NCBI GenBank assembly: GCA_036365455.1
Contig: JAWQUS010000027.1
Coordinates: forward strand, 16,046,501 to 16,110,500
DNA: 64,000 nt
Direction: 5' to 3'
Source: Macrosoma leucophasiata
Lineage: Eukaryota; Arthropoda; Insecta; Lepidoptera; Hedylidae
In this document: positions 1 through 12,300 of the stretch, piece by piece
Layout: each line of letters starts with the position of its first letter
Numbering within the stretch: the stretch's first letter is position 1
Notes under the pieces: generated by a model
The model's database searches: none
What the model saw: only the letters and a program-made list of their open reading frames with translations
Told to the model about the DNA's origin: nothing
Program-made: the position numbers and the translations under genes

Positions 1-37
1 TTTACCTAAAACGTCTAGAAAATTACATTAAACGAAA

Positions 38-3000
38 ATGAACAGATTGTTTGGTAGAGGCAAACCCAAAACACCGGGTCCAAGTATCGCGGATTGTATC
101 ACCAATGTATTTGAATTTCCAATGTCTGGATGAATCATCCAAAGTTTTGAAAACTTATTACAGGACTTATTATGGATTACAGGTAGACGGAAGAGCTGAT
201 AATATTGAGCAGAAGGTTCAGAAGTTGGAGACGGAGCTTAGAAAATACAAGGATCAAATGGCCAAAATGCGAGAGGGTCCTGCTAAGAATTCAGTGAAAC
301 AGAAAGCTATGAGAGTTCTCAAACAAAAGAAAATGTACGTAGTAGATGTTTTAACTTATATTAAGTAATATTCACTACATAATAATCGTAATATAAATTA
401 TTCTGGCTTAATCTACCCCTTTTGTGTACTTGTGGGGGACAAAAGATAGTAAGAAGTTTGATGGGATTACAAATTATTAATTAACAATTTGAAATTATGT
501 AGATAAGCTTGCTTTCGTTGTGATAAAGCTCTACTGGAAGGCCTTGAGGATCGTTATTACATAGTAAACTTGTAAATGAATTATATTGTTAAGTGCTTTT
601 GTATGTAACTTCCTGCTTGTAATCATCAAACGGGTATCAAAACAAAGTAGTAGTCACACGCTACTACTAGAATACAGAGGCAGTTGGCTAAACGTTCCGA
701 CGCTTGACAGCGATTAGGAAGTTCATTTTTTTTTTGAAGATAGTACTCGTAAATATAAAGCGTTTTGTGAAGTTTTACTTTTCGAAAATGCACAGTTCTT
801 AAGATATATTTTTTCAAAATTTCCATACAAATCGACTAGATCGCCATTTTAAGTTTGTTTATATGTCATGTCTGGTGGCAGCATTGACATAAAACGTTTC
901 ATTACTCATCAACGGCATTTAGTTCTATTTCATACCATGTTACTTATTTACGTATTTTTCGATTTCGATAATTAATATTGTTCTATTATAAGTATTCATT
1001 ATGTTTTGTGTAAATAATAACTTCTGTAGAACATATTATCGGTATATTTTTACTTTTTTTACACATAAAATATACAAATTCGTTTTTACTTTGTTTGGAA
1101 CGGAACGCAACGGACGCCATTTTGTTTGTTTTACATGCAGTGACAGCTGTGTCAAGCAGTCAGCGTTTGTTGCCCTAGCAGTTGAGATCGTTTTCACGTA
1201 CTCCTGTAAGATTTCCAACGAGTGACTACCATGGCGTCTCCTACCCATATTTCCCATGAAGAGTTGGTTAGGTTAGGTTGTATATGTAAAAACAGCGCGC
1301 GAGCCGAGCGAGCGAAGCGAGCGTGCCGCGGCAGCGGCCGGCGAAGCGCCAGAACCAAACTGTTGTTTAGGAAATACAAGCGACAATTTTTTTTTTCTTT
1401 TAAAACTACGCGTGTTTTGTAGATTGAGGAGTGTAGTATTGGGGAGGGAAGGGTACACCCTCCTTCACACCATTTATCATGCCCTAAAGCCCCCCTCTTA
1501 CTTCAAAATGGAGTATTTTTAATGGAATCAGTGCTATAGCATATCTCCTAAAATCTGGGGTTTCGACCTGAGGGGGGAGGTATAAGGGGGTTGGTTGCCT
1601 CCCTCCCCTCCCCCCCCTCCCCCCTTACCCCCACAAACCAACGGTAATTGTTGGAAAGTTTTACCAAATTAATGGTCTCAGTGGTAATATATGATCTATA
1701 TTGTATTTTACAAAATATCATATTGATAGAGATTTTCAAAAAGTATAACAAGGAAACTTTAATTTTATGTGCCCTTAATTAAAAAAGTAAATGCAATGTG
1801 TTGCTATCATTGAACTCATTACTTGACCACACTTGGCGGTGGCAATAAAAGCTATATTTGATTGATTTTGATATGTAGAGAGTTGAAATTAAAAAATTTT
1901 TTCAGATTTATATCCCATATATTAACCAAAAACAATTTTTTAAAATAAATTATTATTTAAGACCAACTAAAACGATTATTAAATAAAGGCTAGAATAATC
2001 CAAAAAAATTGTGTTATTTCAATGAATGTAGATCGCCAAAATCGAAGAATATTGATCAAAGATTCTATAACTCTCAATGTTACAGGTATGAAAATCAGCT
2101 CGAAAATCTCAGAGCACAGTCCTTTAATATGGAACAGGCTAACTATGCAACCCAAACACTTAAAGACACTCATACCACTATTGCAGCCATGAAGGATGGT
2201 GTAGCATCCATGAAAAAGGAATTTAAGAAGATAAATATTGATTCTATTGAGGTATTAGTAATATTTTTCCATCTGTACTAAACAGGCGAAACAAGATAAA
2301 GGTTGCAAACACTTTAACTCATTGACCTGTGACCAGCTGTCATTGCAATTAGAAAATGCAATTTTAATTATTTATATTGTTGTAAATCAATATTTTTTTT
2401 TCAAATGCAAAATAGATATATAGATAGGAAGGCTCGCTGCCTTTGAATATTCATTAAGCTTATACATTACCATACTGAAGGTGCCATTGGAAACTTTCTC
2501 CATGGGAAAAATCACAATAAGGCCTCTGGTAATCTTACATTTATCAATTTCCTCTTTTTATAATTTTATTATTTTTTTACATTGTTTAATGTGAGTGATC
2601 ACGCTACATTATTATTCAAGTTCATAGTTTTATTGCTTTGCAAAGTTTTATTAAGCTATGCGCTCAATTTTTAGTAATACCTAGATTAAACACTATGTGG
2701 AATATTCATTCAAATATAAAATATTGCATAACATTTTTGGTTACACTTGGATGATAATAAATCATGATAAGAATCGGAAATGAAATTGCCTTACAAATAA
2801 TTGATGAGTGGGCTCAGTTTCGGTTGCATTTATTGTTAATTGCACATACTTTAACATTAACAAATATTTTGGTACTACCTTATCTTAGTGTACATATATA
2901 TGACAACAATTGGGTCGTATCTCAGACTAACATGTCTTGAATATTTTGTCATCAATTTTTTCAAACCGATTCAATATGTTTCTATTTCCAGGACGTAAAT

Positions 3001-3513
3001 GATGACCTTGCAGACATGTTGGAGCAAGCAGATGAGGTACAAGAGGCTATGGGTCGCCAATACGGCATGCCCGAGATAGATGACGACGAACTTGCCGCCG
3101 AATTAGATGCATTAGGTAATTTTTTTGTCATTATGGAAACAAGCAAAGATCTTAGAAGACATAGATTGACAATAGGCACCGGCCGCTGAGCGTTTTTTTC
3201 AGCTTGCAGACCGTCAGGTGACCGTTCCCGCGGCCAGAATCATCTAGTCTTGTGCATCCGCAACCGAACAGTAAAGCATACTAAATCTACAACATGACTA
3301 TTGAGGCAGTTTAATAATAATAATTGTTTAACTATAATTACAGGTGATGAAATAGCCCTAGACGATGACACGTCGTACCTGGACGACGTGGTGAAGGCAC
3401 CGGCGGCGCCCGATAAAGAGCCGGGCGCCGACAGTGTCCGTAATAAGGACGGCGTGCCGGTCGACGAGTTTGGCCTACCACAAGTACCTAGCACGGCTCA
3501 AACTTCACGCTGA
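38..3513 (+). CDS. CHMP5: CHMP5 / Vps60, charged multivesicular body protein 5 (5 coding exons)
   Basis: ESCRT-III accessory subunit (Vps60 in yeast); the family works at the endosome membrane in late multivesicular-body sorting and binds LIP5/Vta1 to regulate Vps4. Coding exons are 38-106, 183-334, 2086-2251, 2992-3115 and 3344-3513. All junctions are GT-AG and the phases join exactly (681 nt, 226 residues; human CHMP5 has 219). The start [11 protein letters not shown] matches the family N-terminus, and no other ATG fits. Residues about 25-95 form the basic charged helical core (motif KMREGPAKN about residues 58-66). The acidic C-terminal half includes [14 protein letters not shown] and ends in the conserved [15 protein letters not shown]. 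The first intron is only 76 nt and the second is about 1.75 kb. There is no frameshift or stop. The 5' UTR is cut by the window edge. Identity is very secure; exon borders are inferred from splice consensus and phase. Confidence 0.96.
335..2085 (+). other. CHMP5 intron 2 with GC-rich repeat fragment
   Basis: Donor GTACGT at 335 and acceptor ACAG at 2082-2085. It is AT-rich and without coding signal. A GC-rich patch at about 1290-1360 (alternating GAGCG/GCGAGC words) stands out and looks like a dispersed repeat. About 1585-1635 is a C-rich run, and 1838-1870 resembles a LINE 3' tail. Confidence 0.6.
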
Positions 3514-5110
3514 TTTTAGTTATTGTCGTTACCAATTTAATGCGACAGGGTTGTTATGGAGTATGAAAGGATGGCGAAATATGTATAAAAAAACCGGTCT
3601 AGTGCGTGTCGGGGTGTACAATGTAGGGTTCCGTTTCCGAAGTACATTTTATGAGTAAATCGACTTACTCGTAAACTTGTAGAGTCTACTAATCTGTGGT
3701 AGATTTCCTTTTAAATTCGTTATAATGGTTTTCATTTTTTTTCACGCGTGTAAATTCCTCTGTTAGTCTGGTAGAGGGGGGAACACTTGAGTCTAACAAA
3801 AATTTGCACTTTAAAGCTTAATTCAAAATCAAAGTCCAAATGTTTATTCATCATTTAGTAACTATTTTAAACTATGGTCAATAACAAAGGATACACATGT
3901 CATGTTGTTTTAAAACTGTAGAAATTGATAAATATAAAACTTCACTGAGAATAATTAATAATATATTATACATTTATGAATACCAATAGAATGTCTCATC
4001 TCCTCTTTTATAAACTGATAACAAAGAGTTGAGGCACCGACAATGAGACACTCTTTATCCATCACTGGCATAACACGTATTTCGCAAACCGTTCCCTTAA
4101 TCGAAACAGTGTTTTTTAAAGACCTGTCCAGTGATGCCACACTATGGGATGTATGAAGAAATAAATATACAGCTCCACTTTACGTGTAGGCACTCTAAAA
4201 ACGTTTTGTTTTAAAGATTTGATTAACTTTGTTCACATCTTAGGTTACGGTTTGAATTAGGTATATTTCGAATATCCGAAAGGTTCTGCAGAGCTCCATA
4301 ACATCCCTAAAATGCATAGAATTAGGTTTTGTAAACTACTTTTTAAGCTTACTATAAGATGTCATAAAATTAACTCGGCACTGTCACTTAATTTAAGATA
4401 ATTTCTACGACATTTTTCTTTTATTAAAATAATTTCTAATCGAATTCATGAAATGAATTTAATAGTTTCTCATCAAAATTTTGTTATACTTGCCATGTTA
4501 ATTTTATTTAGCAGGCTAGTTTTGTAAAATATATGTATATACAAAATATTGTCTAAGTTTTGTGACAAAAATTTTTCTTTATTTTTTATTTATGTATGCA
4601 TCTTCATTTTAAGCTACCTAATTTGTGAACAGAGATTCAAATTATTGTAGATATCTACCTACTATGAAGTTCGCACTCCGACATCATCTCATCGACCAAT
4701 AACTGGTAGCGTAAAGCACTATTTGGTCTCAGTTGGGTGATAATGTATGGCGTAATTTCTATCATGGAAGGAAAACATTCTATGCTTTAATTGAGATCTT
4801 TGGTTTTTGTATAGATGTCTATAGGCTGCAGAATTCACTTACCATCAATGTAAACTGCATGCTTGGTTGCGATTTTTATTACACAAAAAAAAAATGAAAG
4901 AAAGCTTCTAATCACAAACATGATTAGTAAGAATTATAAGAAAGAATGAAGATAATTATTCAATGTTGTACCATTAAATGTTTATAGATTTGTTGCTTTA
5001 ACTATAATTTGTAAATGTGTACTCATATTTTTTACATAAAATTTAATTACAATAACAAATTAAATTACCTAAAATTTATTTTTTGTATTCCATCAATAAT
5101 ATTTTAGTAC
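3514..5110. other. CHMP5 3' flank, no gene
   Basis: AT-rich presumed 3' UTR and intergenic DNA. No open frame has convincing composition. A 5'-truncated, reverse-oriented family A repeat lies at about 4743-4895 and ends in an A-run. Confidence 0.5.
4160..4165 (+). promoter_or_regulatory. candidate CHMP5 polyadenylation signal
   Basis: First canonical AATAAA downstream of the CHMP5 stop codon, about 650 nt into the presumed 3' UTR. The hexamer is directly visible; its use is inferred. Confidence 0.3.
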
Positions 5111-5126
5111 AATATCCAACAACAAG

Positions 5127-5275
5127 TATTGCACATCGACCATAGGAAGGAGACTTCGGCTTATTTTGGGTCTGTATAGCGTTACCTATCTCTTTCGCAC
5201 CTTACTTATGTGACGTTTGTAGACCGTTTTGATCAAGTTTTGTCCAGTACCGGACTTTGTCGAGTGTTATCTTTG
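5127..5275. repeat. partial copy of the TTGCACATCGAG element (family E)
   Basis: Begins TATTGCACATCGA and continues with AGGAAGGAGACTTCGGCTTA and TTGATCAAGTTTTG, shared with copies at about 11249-11431 and 46591-46832. The second terminus is missing, so this copy is truncated. Confidence 0.6.
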
Positions 5276-5577
5276 CTTGCACTCACATCCCTCGCGCATG
5301 AGATTCATTTTTCTTAGCATAGAACAGCAATGGTATCTTGTGGAAAGTCACGACGTTCCGCGGCATGCCGTGCCATGCCACGTCGCGTCATCCCGCAGGA
5401 CGATGAAGCCTATTGGCTATAAAATAATGTAATGTTATTGCTAAAGTCATTGAAATAAGTCATCGAAATTCATTCATTTGTCCACGCAAAAATATTTCCG
5501 CGCCGTATCGTGCCGCGCTGTCAATGATCGCCGGCCCTTAGGGGCACATCCATAATTTCACATAATTTAAAGTGTGT

Positions 5578-5660
5578 GGTCGCGCAGTCCCAGTGTAGGG
5601 TCGCGAGGGCGTAGGCACCACCGCATTACCTAATCCATCACCCGCCAAATGTTCAGCAGT
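5578..5660 (-). repeat. family A repeat fragment
   Basis: Contains GGCGTAGGCACCACCGCATT and ACCTAAT, the end region of the high-copy family A element, in reverse orientation and 3'-truncated. Confidence 0.55.
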
Positions 5661-5700
5661 GTTTACAGGTTCAAAGTTCTACATACTGCTTTTATTAACG

Positions 5701-5759
5701 AAGTGTACCAGGGCTGTATGCTTAACTTGAAAAAGTTAAGCTTATCCCTGGTACACCTT
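5701..5759. repeat. 59-nt hairpin
   Basis: Arms GTGTACCAGGG and CCCTGGTACAC, with inner arms GCTTAACTT and AAGTTAAGC around a short A-rich loop. One small asymmetric bulge separates the two stems. It could be a decayed foldback element or a small structured RNA; there is no expression evidence. Confidence 0.6.
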
Positions 5760-6442
5760 ATCTATAGTCTATTCATCGAGATAATCATGTAGGGGAATTC
5801 GGACTGGCATCTTATTGGTCGCAGATAAGGAAAACAGAGTGCGTACACGCTGCGCATTTATGTCCGTCCGCTTTCATCGATTGAGAAAACTGATTTACAA
5901 CATATAGAATAGTTTTCTTGAGGCTACGCCTTAGGCATTGAATAATGATATTTTAAAAACGGTTGCTACAAGTACGGAAGTTCATTAGACATCCGTTTAC
6001 AAAATAGTCAAGGAAAAGAAGATCATCGGCAATCTGTGATCTCCTAACAAGAAATAAACCACGTCCGACAGTTGCAAAAACTGATAGTTTAAAGATTTAC
6101 ATGAAATTTGTGACACAAGTAGTGAATAGTCTGAATTAACTTAGAAGAATAATTGTTAACGCGGCCAAGCCATATTCGCCTCCTCTCTGTCTGATTAAGG
6201 GCGATGCAATGCGTAAAGTGAGACAGTATGAATATGAAACCGAAAACGAAAACCGAAACGCTTTCAGTTTTTCTAATTTAAACTTTATTGTGAAGATATT
6301 AAGGTCTTTTTATTTAAATCATAACAGTCATAACTTAAAACGTGCCGTAACCATAACGCGGCAAGTATTGTTACATTCTCTGAAGCGGCGATATAAACCA
6401 TATTCGGCGCCTTTCTTTCTAATTTAAACTTTATTATTAACT

Positions 6443-7133
6443 AGCTGACCCGGCCACGCGTTGCTGTGGCTAAAGTTTTTGTTATATTACATTATAGTAA
6501 ACAATCTAAGAATAACAATAAGAGAACATCAGTCACGGAGTCCACTATGCTTTTTCACACAGATGGTATTTGTAAAAAAATTGGTGATCTCCTTATTTGA
6601 CTTTCTACTACTATAAAGCTTTAGTACAATGAAATTATTTACGAACAAAGACGAAAATGTTGATGTTGGTATACAAATTCACTGGATTGAGATTTGAAGG
6701 GGAAGTACGTTGAACACAATTAATTAAAATGTTCTTACACTTGATATTAAGCAGAAATCAATAGGTAGAAAATAAAAATTTATAGCGTCAACAACACGTG
6801 GTAATTATGCTGTTTAAATGTAGCTTATATGACATGTTTGTAGATTTACCATAGCAGCGCCATCTATTGATTACTTACTCAACCCAGTCGAAAGGTATCG
6901 ACATCTGTTAGAATCATTTGGAGTTAACAGATAATTGTGACTGTCAAATAATAACAGACAAATAATTAGCAATAAATTAAAATTGCGACTATAATTTGAG
7001 ATTTAAACTATCCTATCTCTCAAGTTGTATCGAACTGCACATGGTGTGCGAATTTTATTATAATCGGTTAAGTGGTTTAGGAGTCCATTGAGGACAAACA
7101 TTGTGACACGAGATTTATATATATTAAGATTAG
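6443..7133 (-). mobile_element. Lep1-like non-autonomous Helitron
   Basis: Read on the minus strand, it starts near a TATATATAAA-type end and carries CCTAAACCACTTAACCGA. It ends with the stem GCCAC/GTGGC followed by CCGGGTCAGCTAGT, i.e. a hairpin about ten bases before a CTAGT terminus, as known for Helitrons. It has no coding capacity. Class is inferred from the terminus. Confidence 0.6.
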
Positions 7134-7207
7134 TTAAGGTTTATTAATTTTGAAAGTTTAATATTATATTTTCATTTATAGAATCTACAAGTCTCATACC
7201 AGCTATT

Positions 7208-7615
7208 GCCGGCTACACACCTTACGTTTTATTGGCGAAAGTTTAGGCTTGCACAAACTAACAATGACGTTTGATTGTAATATTTTTATTTTTCGCAATA
7301 AAAAACTCTCGTGATTTTTTTTTAAATTTCTAAAATTACTTTGGTTTTGTGGGTTTGAAACTTGTTATGCCGTGGTTATGCCGGCCACGCACCTTCCGTT
7401 TTATTATAAAAAGCAAACGACGATTGTATGAGCTTGTGCAAATATTGTGGCCACACACGCTACGTTTTACTTGTACAAACCTAAAGCGCACTTGAAATGT
7501 AACATTTGTAACTGGCGTAAGGTGTGTGACCAGAATTCTGTTTAAATACCCAATATTACGTCGTTATACGTCAATTTTAGCTTAGCGAAAATAAAACGTA
7601 AGGTGTGTGGCCGGT
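7208..7615. mobile_element. foldback element with repeated CACACCTTACGTTTTA ends
   Basis: The left end GCCGGCTACACACCTTACG and the right end CGTAAGGTGTGTGGCCGGT are near-perfect inverted repeats. The same motif recurs internally at about 7380, 7449 and (inverted) 7515, so the element has five copies of its own terminus. It is non-coding. Confidence 0.65.
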
Positions 7616-7984
7616 ACCTCTGGCTCTGGCGTGAGCGAATTCGGTCACCCGACCCCCCGTGTCTGTGGCTGTGGCTCCCCGGCAGACGGACGAAAGGCGT
7701 CTTGAATTTCGGGGTTATTGTAGTTCAAGAAAGACCGTGTTGCTATTGGATGTTAAGTTAAACGTATAGGGGAAGGACTATGCTTCCTATTGGATAAGAA
7801 ATTAGCTATTCAAGAAAAAAATATAGGGATGGCGATCTTCTCCAAAAATAACGATTTTTGAAATCAATTCTAATCGAAGACCAAGTAAATAAAAAGTTAA
7901 TTTACGATTCGATACGTTTAATCGATACTAAAAAAAAACGTAACCATTTTTTTTCCAAAATAGACTTTTTATCGACATGGTTTT

Positions 7985-8160
7985 GAGGTGGTATTTTACT
8001 GATGGTAGAGCTCTAGTGATGGAGCTCGTTGCTGTAGGCACCACCACATAATATAATCTGCTTGCCGCTAAATGGTAACGTTAATTGCTATCGCATTCCG
8101 ATCCTGCCATTTCTGGTACAACTTAGACCTCAGGAAGTTCAATGCATCTACATTTAAATC
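7985..8160 (-). repeat. family A repeat, diverged
   Basis: Starts TTTTACTGATGGTAGAGCTC and includes GTAGGCACCACCACAT and TTGCCGCTAAATGGTA, ending within the TTAGACCTCAGGA segment. Reverse orientation, truncated. Confidence 0.6.
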
Positions 8161-8526
8161 TCAGAGTTTTATTTCAATTAGTAGGTATGATTTTTTGTAA
8201 ATATTGTATAAATTACCTGATCAATGTAAATAAGACGATTTAATGCGCCAGAACAATGCTATGGTAACTTTCTAATTCATTAATATTGCATTAAGAGTAA
8301 AATAATTTCAAATAGGTACTAAGCCTAGTGAAGCATGAAGGAAAATTTTGAATAAAAATATAATAGTTTTGAGAAACATTTTTTTTGCTCGTCTTTAAGA
8401 TAGCTTTTCCTACGCTTCATATCGTTATGTGAAAACGGTTATACATAACGATATAAGAACTTCATAACGGTTATGTTACGGTACGTGAAAAAGGTGATAA
8501 CGCCCATGTCTACGCTCCATTATTAT

Positions 8527-8903
8527 TTTTTTAATTTTATTGCATCGATTATTATGCATATTGCCAGTGTCAAGTAAAACGATATTTCGTATTGAGCAAC
8601 GTAAAAGTAAAAAAAATCAGAGTCGTCAATCAATTTATCAGTCCGTCAGTCAGTCACAGTCAGTAATTCTAGTAAAGCGATGGCTACTTTACCAGAACAT
8701 TTACAATGAAGTTTTGGAGGCAACCCCAAAAAACGTGTTTTCGCACTGTTATTCTATTTCACTATACACGAGCACTGTAATAAGCTTATATCAAACAAAA
8801 TGCCACCGACTTTATTTAATATAACTCAAAAATACACCAAGAAAATAAAATAAAAGCACCACACGCATCTTTCAAGTTTCCCACCAAAACTCCGGCGCTC
8901 CAT
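8527..8903 (+). repeat. family C repeat, copy 1
   Basis: About 370-bp dispersed repeat shared with 22455-22817 and, inverted, 48165-48500. Common words include GCCAGTGTCAAGTAAAACGA, AGCGATGGCTACTTTA, TTTACAATGAAGTTTTGGAG and ATACACCAAGAAAAT. Non-coding; class unknown. Confidence 0.7.
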
Positions 8904-9051
8904 TAGACATTCTCGGTGAATAGAGTATAGAGAGATAGGATTATTAATATGTACAATATACGAGTTCGGTTCCGTATATCTAAATGATTGTATAATTCTA
9001 GTGTTTGAAGGTAGAAATAAAACAGATTTATATATAGAAGGCAAAATAACC

Positions 9052-9057
9052 TTTAAT
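9052..9057 (-). promoter_or_regulatory. candidate polyadenylation signal of the SV2-like gene
   Basis: ATTAAA on the minus strand, about 280 nt past the transporter stop codon. A variant hexamer; use is inferred. Confidence 0.3.
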
Positions 9058-9334
9058 AACATTAATAATAATTTAAGGCATTATATTACACAGTCAAGTC
9101 TAAAATACTGTTGTTCAATCTTACTTTCAAAAGACATTGAATACTGCATCACAGTAAATGGTAACAGCTCTTGAGAGGTACTGACTTTGCACCCATATAC
9201 ACATACTCTAGGGAACTTGATTAATAAATAAGAATACTTAGTCCTCAATATTTACATCCTATATGATATGTACAACCACTTGTAACGTGATCCTACGCGT
9301 TTCGGACAGTCTAATTGCACTAAATGGTTACACT

Positions 9335-12300
9335 TTAGTCTAGGGCTTCTTGTCCTGTTTTCGGCAAAAAGAAGCAGAGGATTGCAGCAACTGGAATGAG
9401 AGAAATATGTTAAATTGCGTCCATCTGCTCCTTCAGGGATTAATACCTATATCAGTTTACACAGTGTAGAACATCTAAAGAATCGCCAGTCTTGAAATTT
9501 TGCTGATTCTATTATTACACAATAATCAGCAAAATGATCAAGATTACCTATTCAATGTATTGTGAGATTTGATTGTATTTTTCGCAATAACAAATGCGAG
9601 TGAAATATAGTACGTTTTTTTTTACATTATATCGTAAGAATAGTTTAACGTTAGTTTGGGCAAGGCTTTGTCCAGCAGTTGACGTATTACGGCTGGAAAG
9701 TGGCAAACTAGCATACAGTTCACATTGATGTTAAGTGATGACTGCAGCCTATAGACACCCACACAATGACCAAAGGTAAAAATGCAGATGCGTTACCACT
9801 CCTAAGGCCTAAGGTGTTATGCCTCTGTGCCGGAAATTACAGGGCCGTACATTACCACCTGACCGGAACACGATAGTGCTGAACACTACCATTTAGCGGC
9901 AAGTATATTAGGTAATGCGGTGGTGCCTACGCCCGCGAGCTCCGTCACTGGAGCTCTTCCACTAGTAAAAATGATGTTGAGTAGTACCTAGTAGTACTAA
10001 TTCAGCTGTAGAACATAGATTAGACAGTCGCCTTATAGCCAACTCTTAGCCTGGGTTGCACCACAATATTTGTTAAAGTTATTGTAACATTTCACATCCT
10101 TCTCTAACTATAACAGATTTTTATAAGTTAGAGAAGGATGTGAAATGTTACAATGACTAACACATATCGTGGTGCAACCCAGGCTTACTTTATGATTTTG
10201 AGGTATGAATATTATAAACAGATTTCAATAGATCAATAAATAGGTACTCACTAAATAGGAATGCTGAGAATACAACGATGGGAATGACACAGTTGATGTC
10301 GATCAGATACCCGAAGGACAGGTTGCCGATGAGACCGCCGCCTCGACCGGCCGTCAGCGAGAGTGCTGCAGCCATTACCCTATAATGTAAAAGAGTGTGA
10401 GTGTTGAAAAGTTTTTTTTTATGTAATGCAAGTGGCAAACAAGCATGCAGTTCACATTGATGTTAAGTGATGACTGCAGCCTATAGACACCCACACAAAG
10501 ACCAAGGTCAGAATGCAGATGCGTTACCACTCCTGAGGCCTAAGGTGTTATGCCTCTGTGCCGGAAATTACAGGGCCATACATTACCACCTGACCGGAAC
10601 ACGATAGAGCTGAACACTACCATTTAGCGGCAAGTGTATTAGGTAATGCGGTGGTGCCTACGCCCGCGAGCTCCGTCACTAGTGCTCTGCCACCAGTAAA
10701 AAAAGTACGAGCTTAGCACCAGTAGTACGAGCTTTAAATTAATTCCAAATGTGAAATTCTTTTTTCATACATGTAATGGTAATAAAGCATGACAATGATG
10801 GTAAGCGAATAGTTACTGCGGCCTATAGACATCTGAAAAAAGGTGTTAAATGTATAGCTATATGCATTGCACTCCTAAGGCTTAAGATGTTTTGTCCATG
10901 AGAAAGTTATCACGGAGCCTTACATTACCATCTAATCGAAACACGTTAATGCTGAACATTACCAGAGAATATGTAATAATACTACGTATAGAATGGACAC
11001 TTCGACGTCCCGTCCGATTTGCTCGCCTCACTCACCCCTACCTCGCTTATGGGCGACGGTTGGTATTTTGTACGTGGTACGCACACAGGTATGCGTGTAA
11101 ATACACGTCACTGATTGATGTCTGCGTAATAGAAACCAAATTAAGCGTTTGTATGGAATTTTGGCGGAGGGTCCGCGGTGTGACATTACCATGTGGCAGC
11201 AGATAGTTTAAGTAATGCCTTCGAAATCCGACACTGAAGTTCTCGGTACAGTATCCCAAAAAGAAATATTGCACATCGAGCTTAGGAAGGAGACTTCGGC
11301 TTATTTCGGGTCTGTATATCATCTCTTTCTCAACTTACCTGTGTGCCGTTTGTCGACCATGTTGATCAAGTTTTGACAGATACCGGACTATCAGTGGTTA
11401 CGTAGGCAGTGTGCAGCAGAGATAACGCTCTACGTAACTTCACGCCTGTAATCCCCGAAGGGGTAGGCAGAGGTAAATGCATGCATCAAGCATACATGCA
11501 AACTCGCCGGTTACGTTCCATGTAACAGGTGGCGAACCTGTTGCCATCTTCGGGCACATTACCAAACTCCGAGGCAAAAATTAGGAAACTTCCAGAAAAT
11601 GGAAAAATCCCAATAGAACCAGAGATAAAGGATTTTAAACCGTTATCTCTGATAGTCCCCGACCTGGGAATAGAACCCAGTACCCCCAGCGTAGTAGTAG
11701 TGGCCTGCTACCACTACGCTACTGAGGCAGTTCAAGGCGAGTTCAGAAGTCGAAAATTGCCGATTGTCTCTTTCGTAGGCATCGTTCATGCAATATTTCT
11801 TGCTGGGTACTGTAATGCCTTCATCTTCAAAATCCGACACTGGAGTTCTAACACCATAGTGAAAAGGTGTTTCGTTAGATATTTAAGATTCTGATAAATT
11901 ATTTCTGTCATCGCACCTGAGATTAGTAGGGAACAAGTCGACGAGTACGCAGAACACAAGACTGATGGCCAGCGAGGTGAGAGCTTCGAAGATGCAGGAC
12001 AACACCAAGTTCTGTGTGGAGTTCTGCACGTAGTATAGGCCCACCGTCACCATACCAGCCACGCCCAAACTGAAGACTGGAATATAAATGCAGGTGTTTC
12101 ATTACACTCGCATTTTTAAGCATTGCTATAATTTTGTGTTCTTATGTAATTTCATTAACAGGAGTTCAGTGGAGCACTAAATACTAAAAAGACAATAGAA
12201 TACGCATTGAGATTTAATGTCTTTTCTTATGGCTTACAAGTTTTGGCTTGTGAATGATCTGTAGAGTCGAAAGACTCCACGCAAATGCAAAGGAGAATGA

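Noticed and set aside
339..344. Alternative donor GTAGTA after the Tyr codon at the end of CHMP5 exon 2
   Set aside because: Using it breaks the frame at exon 3; the GTACGT donor at 335 restores the conserved KMYENQ.
11529..11894. 121-codon plus-strand open frame
   Set aside because: Lies inside and beyond a tRNA-derived SINE; the same stretch occurs in the second SINE copy.
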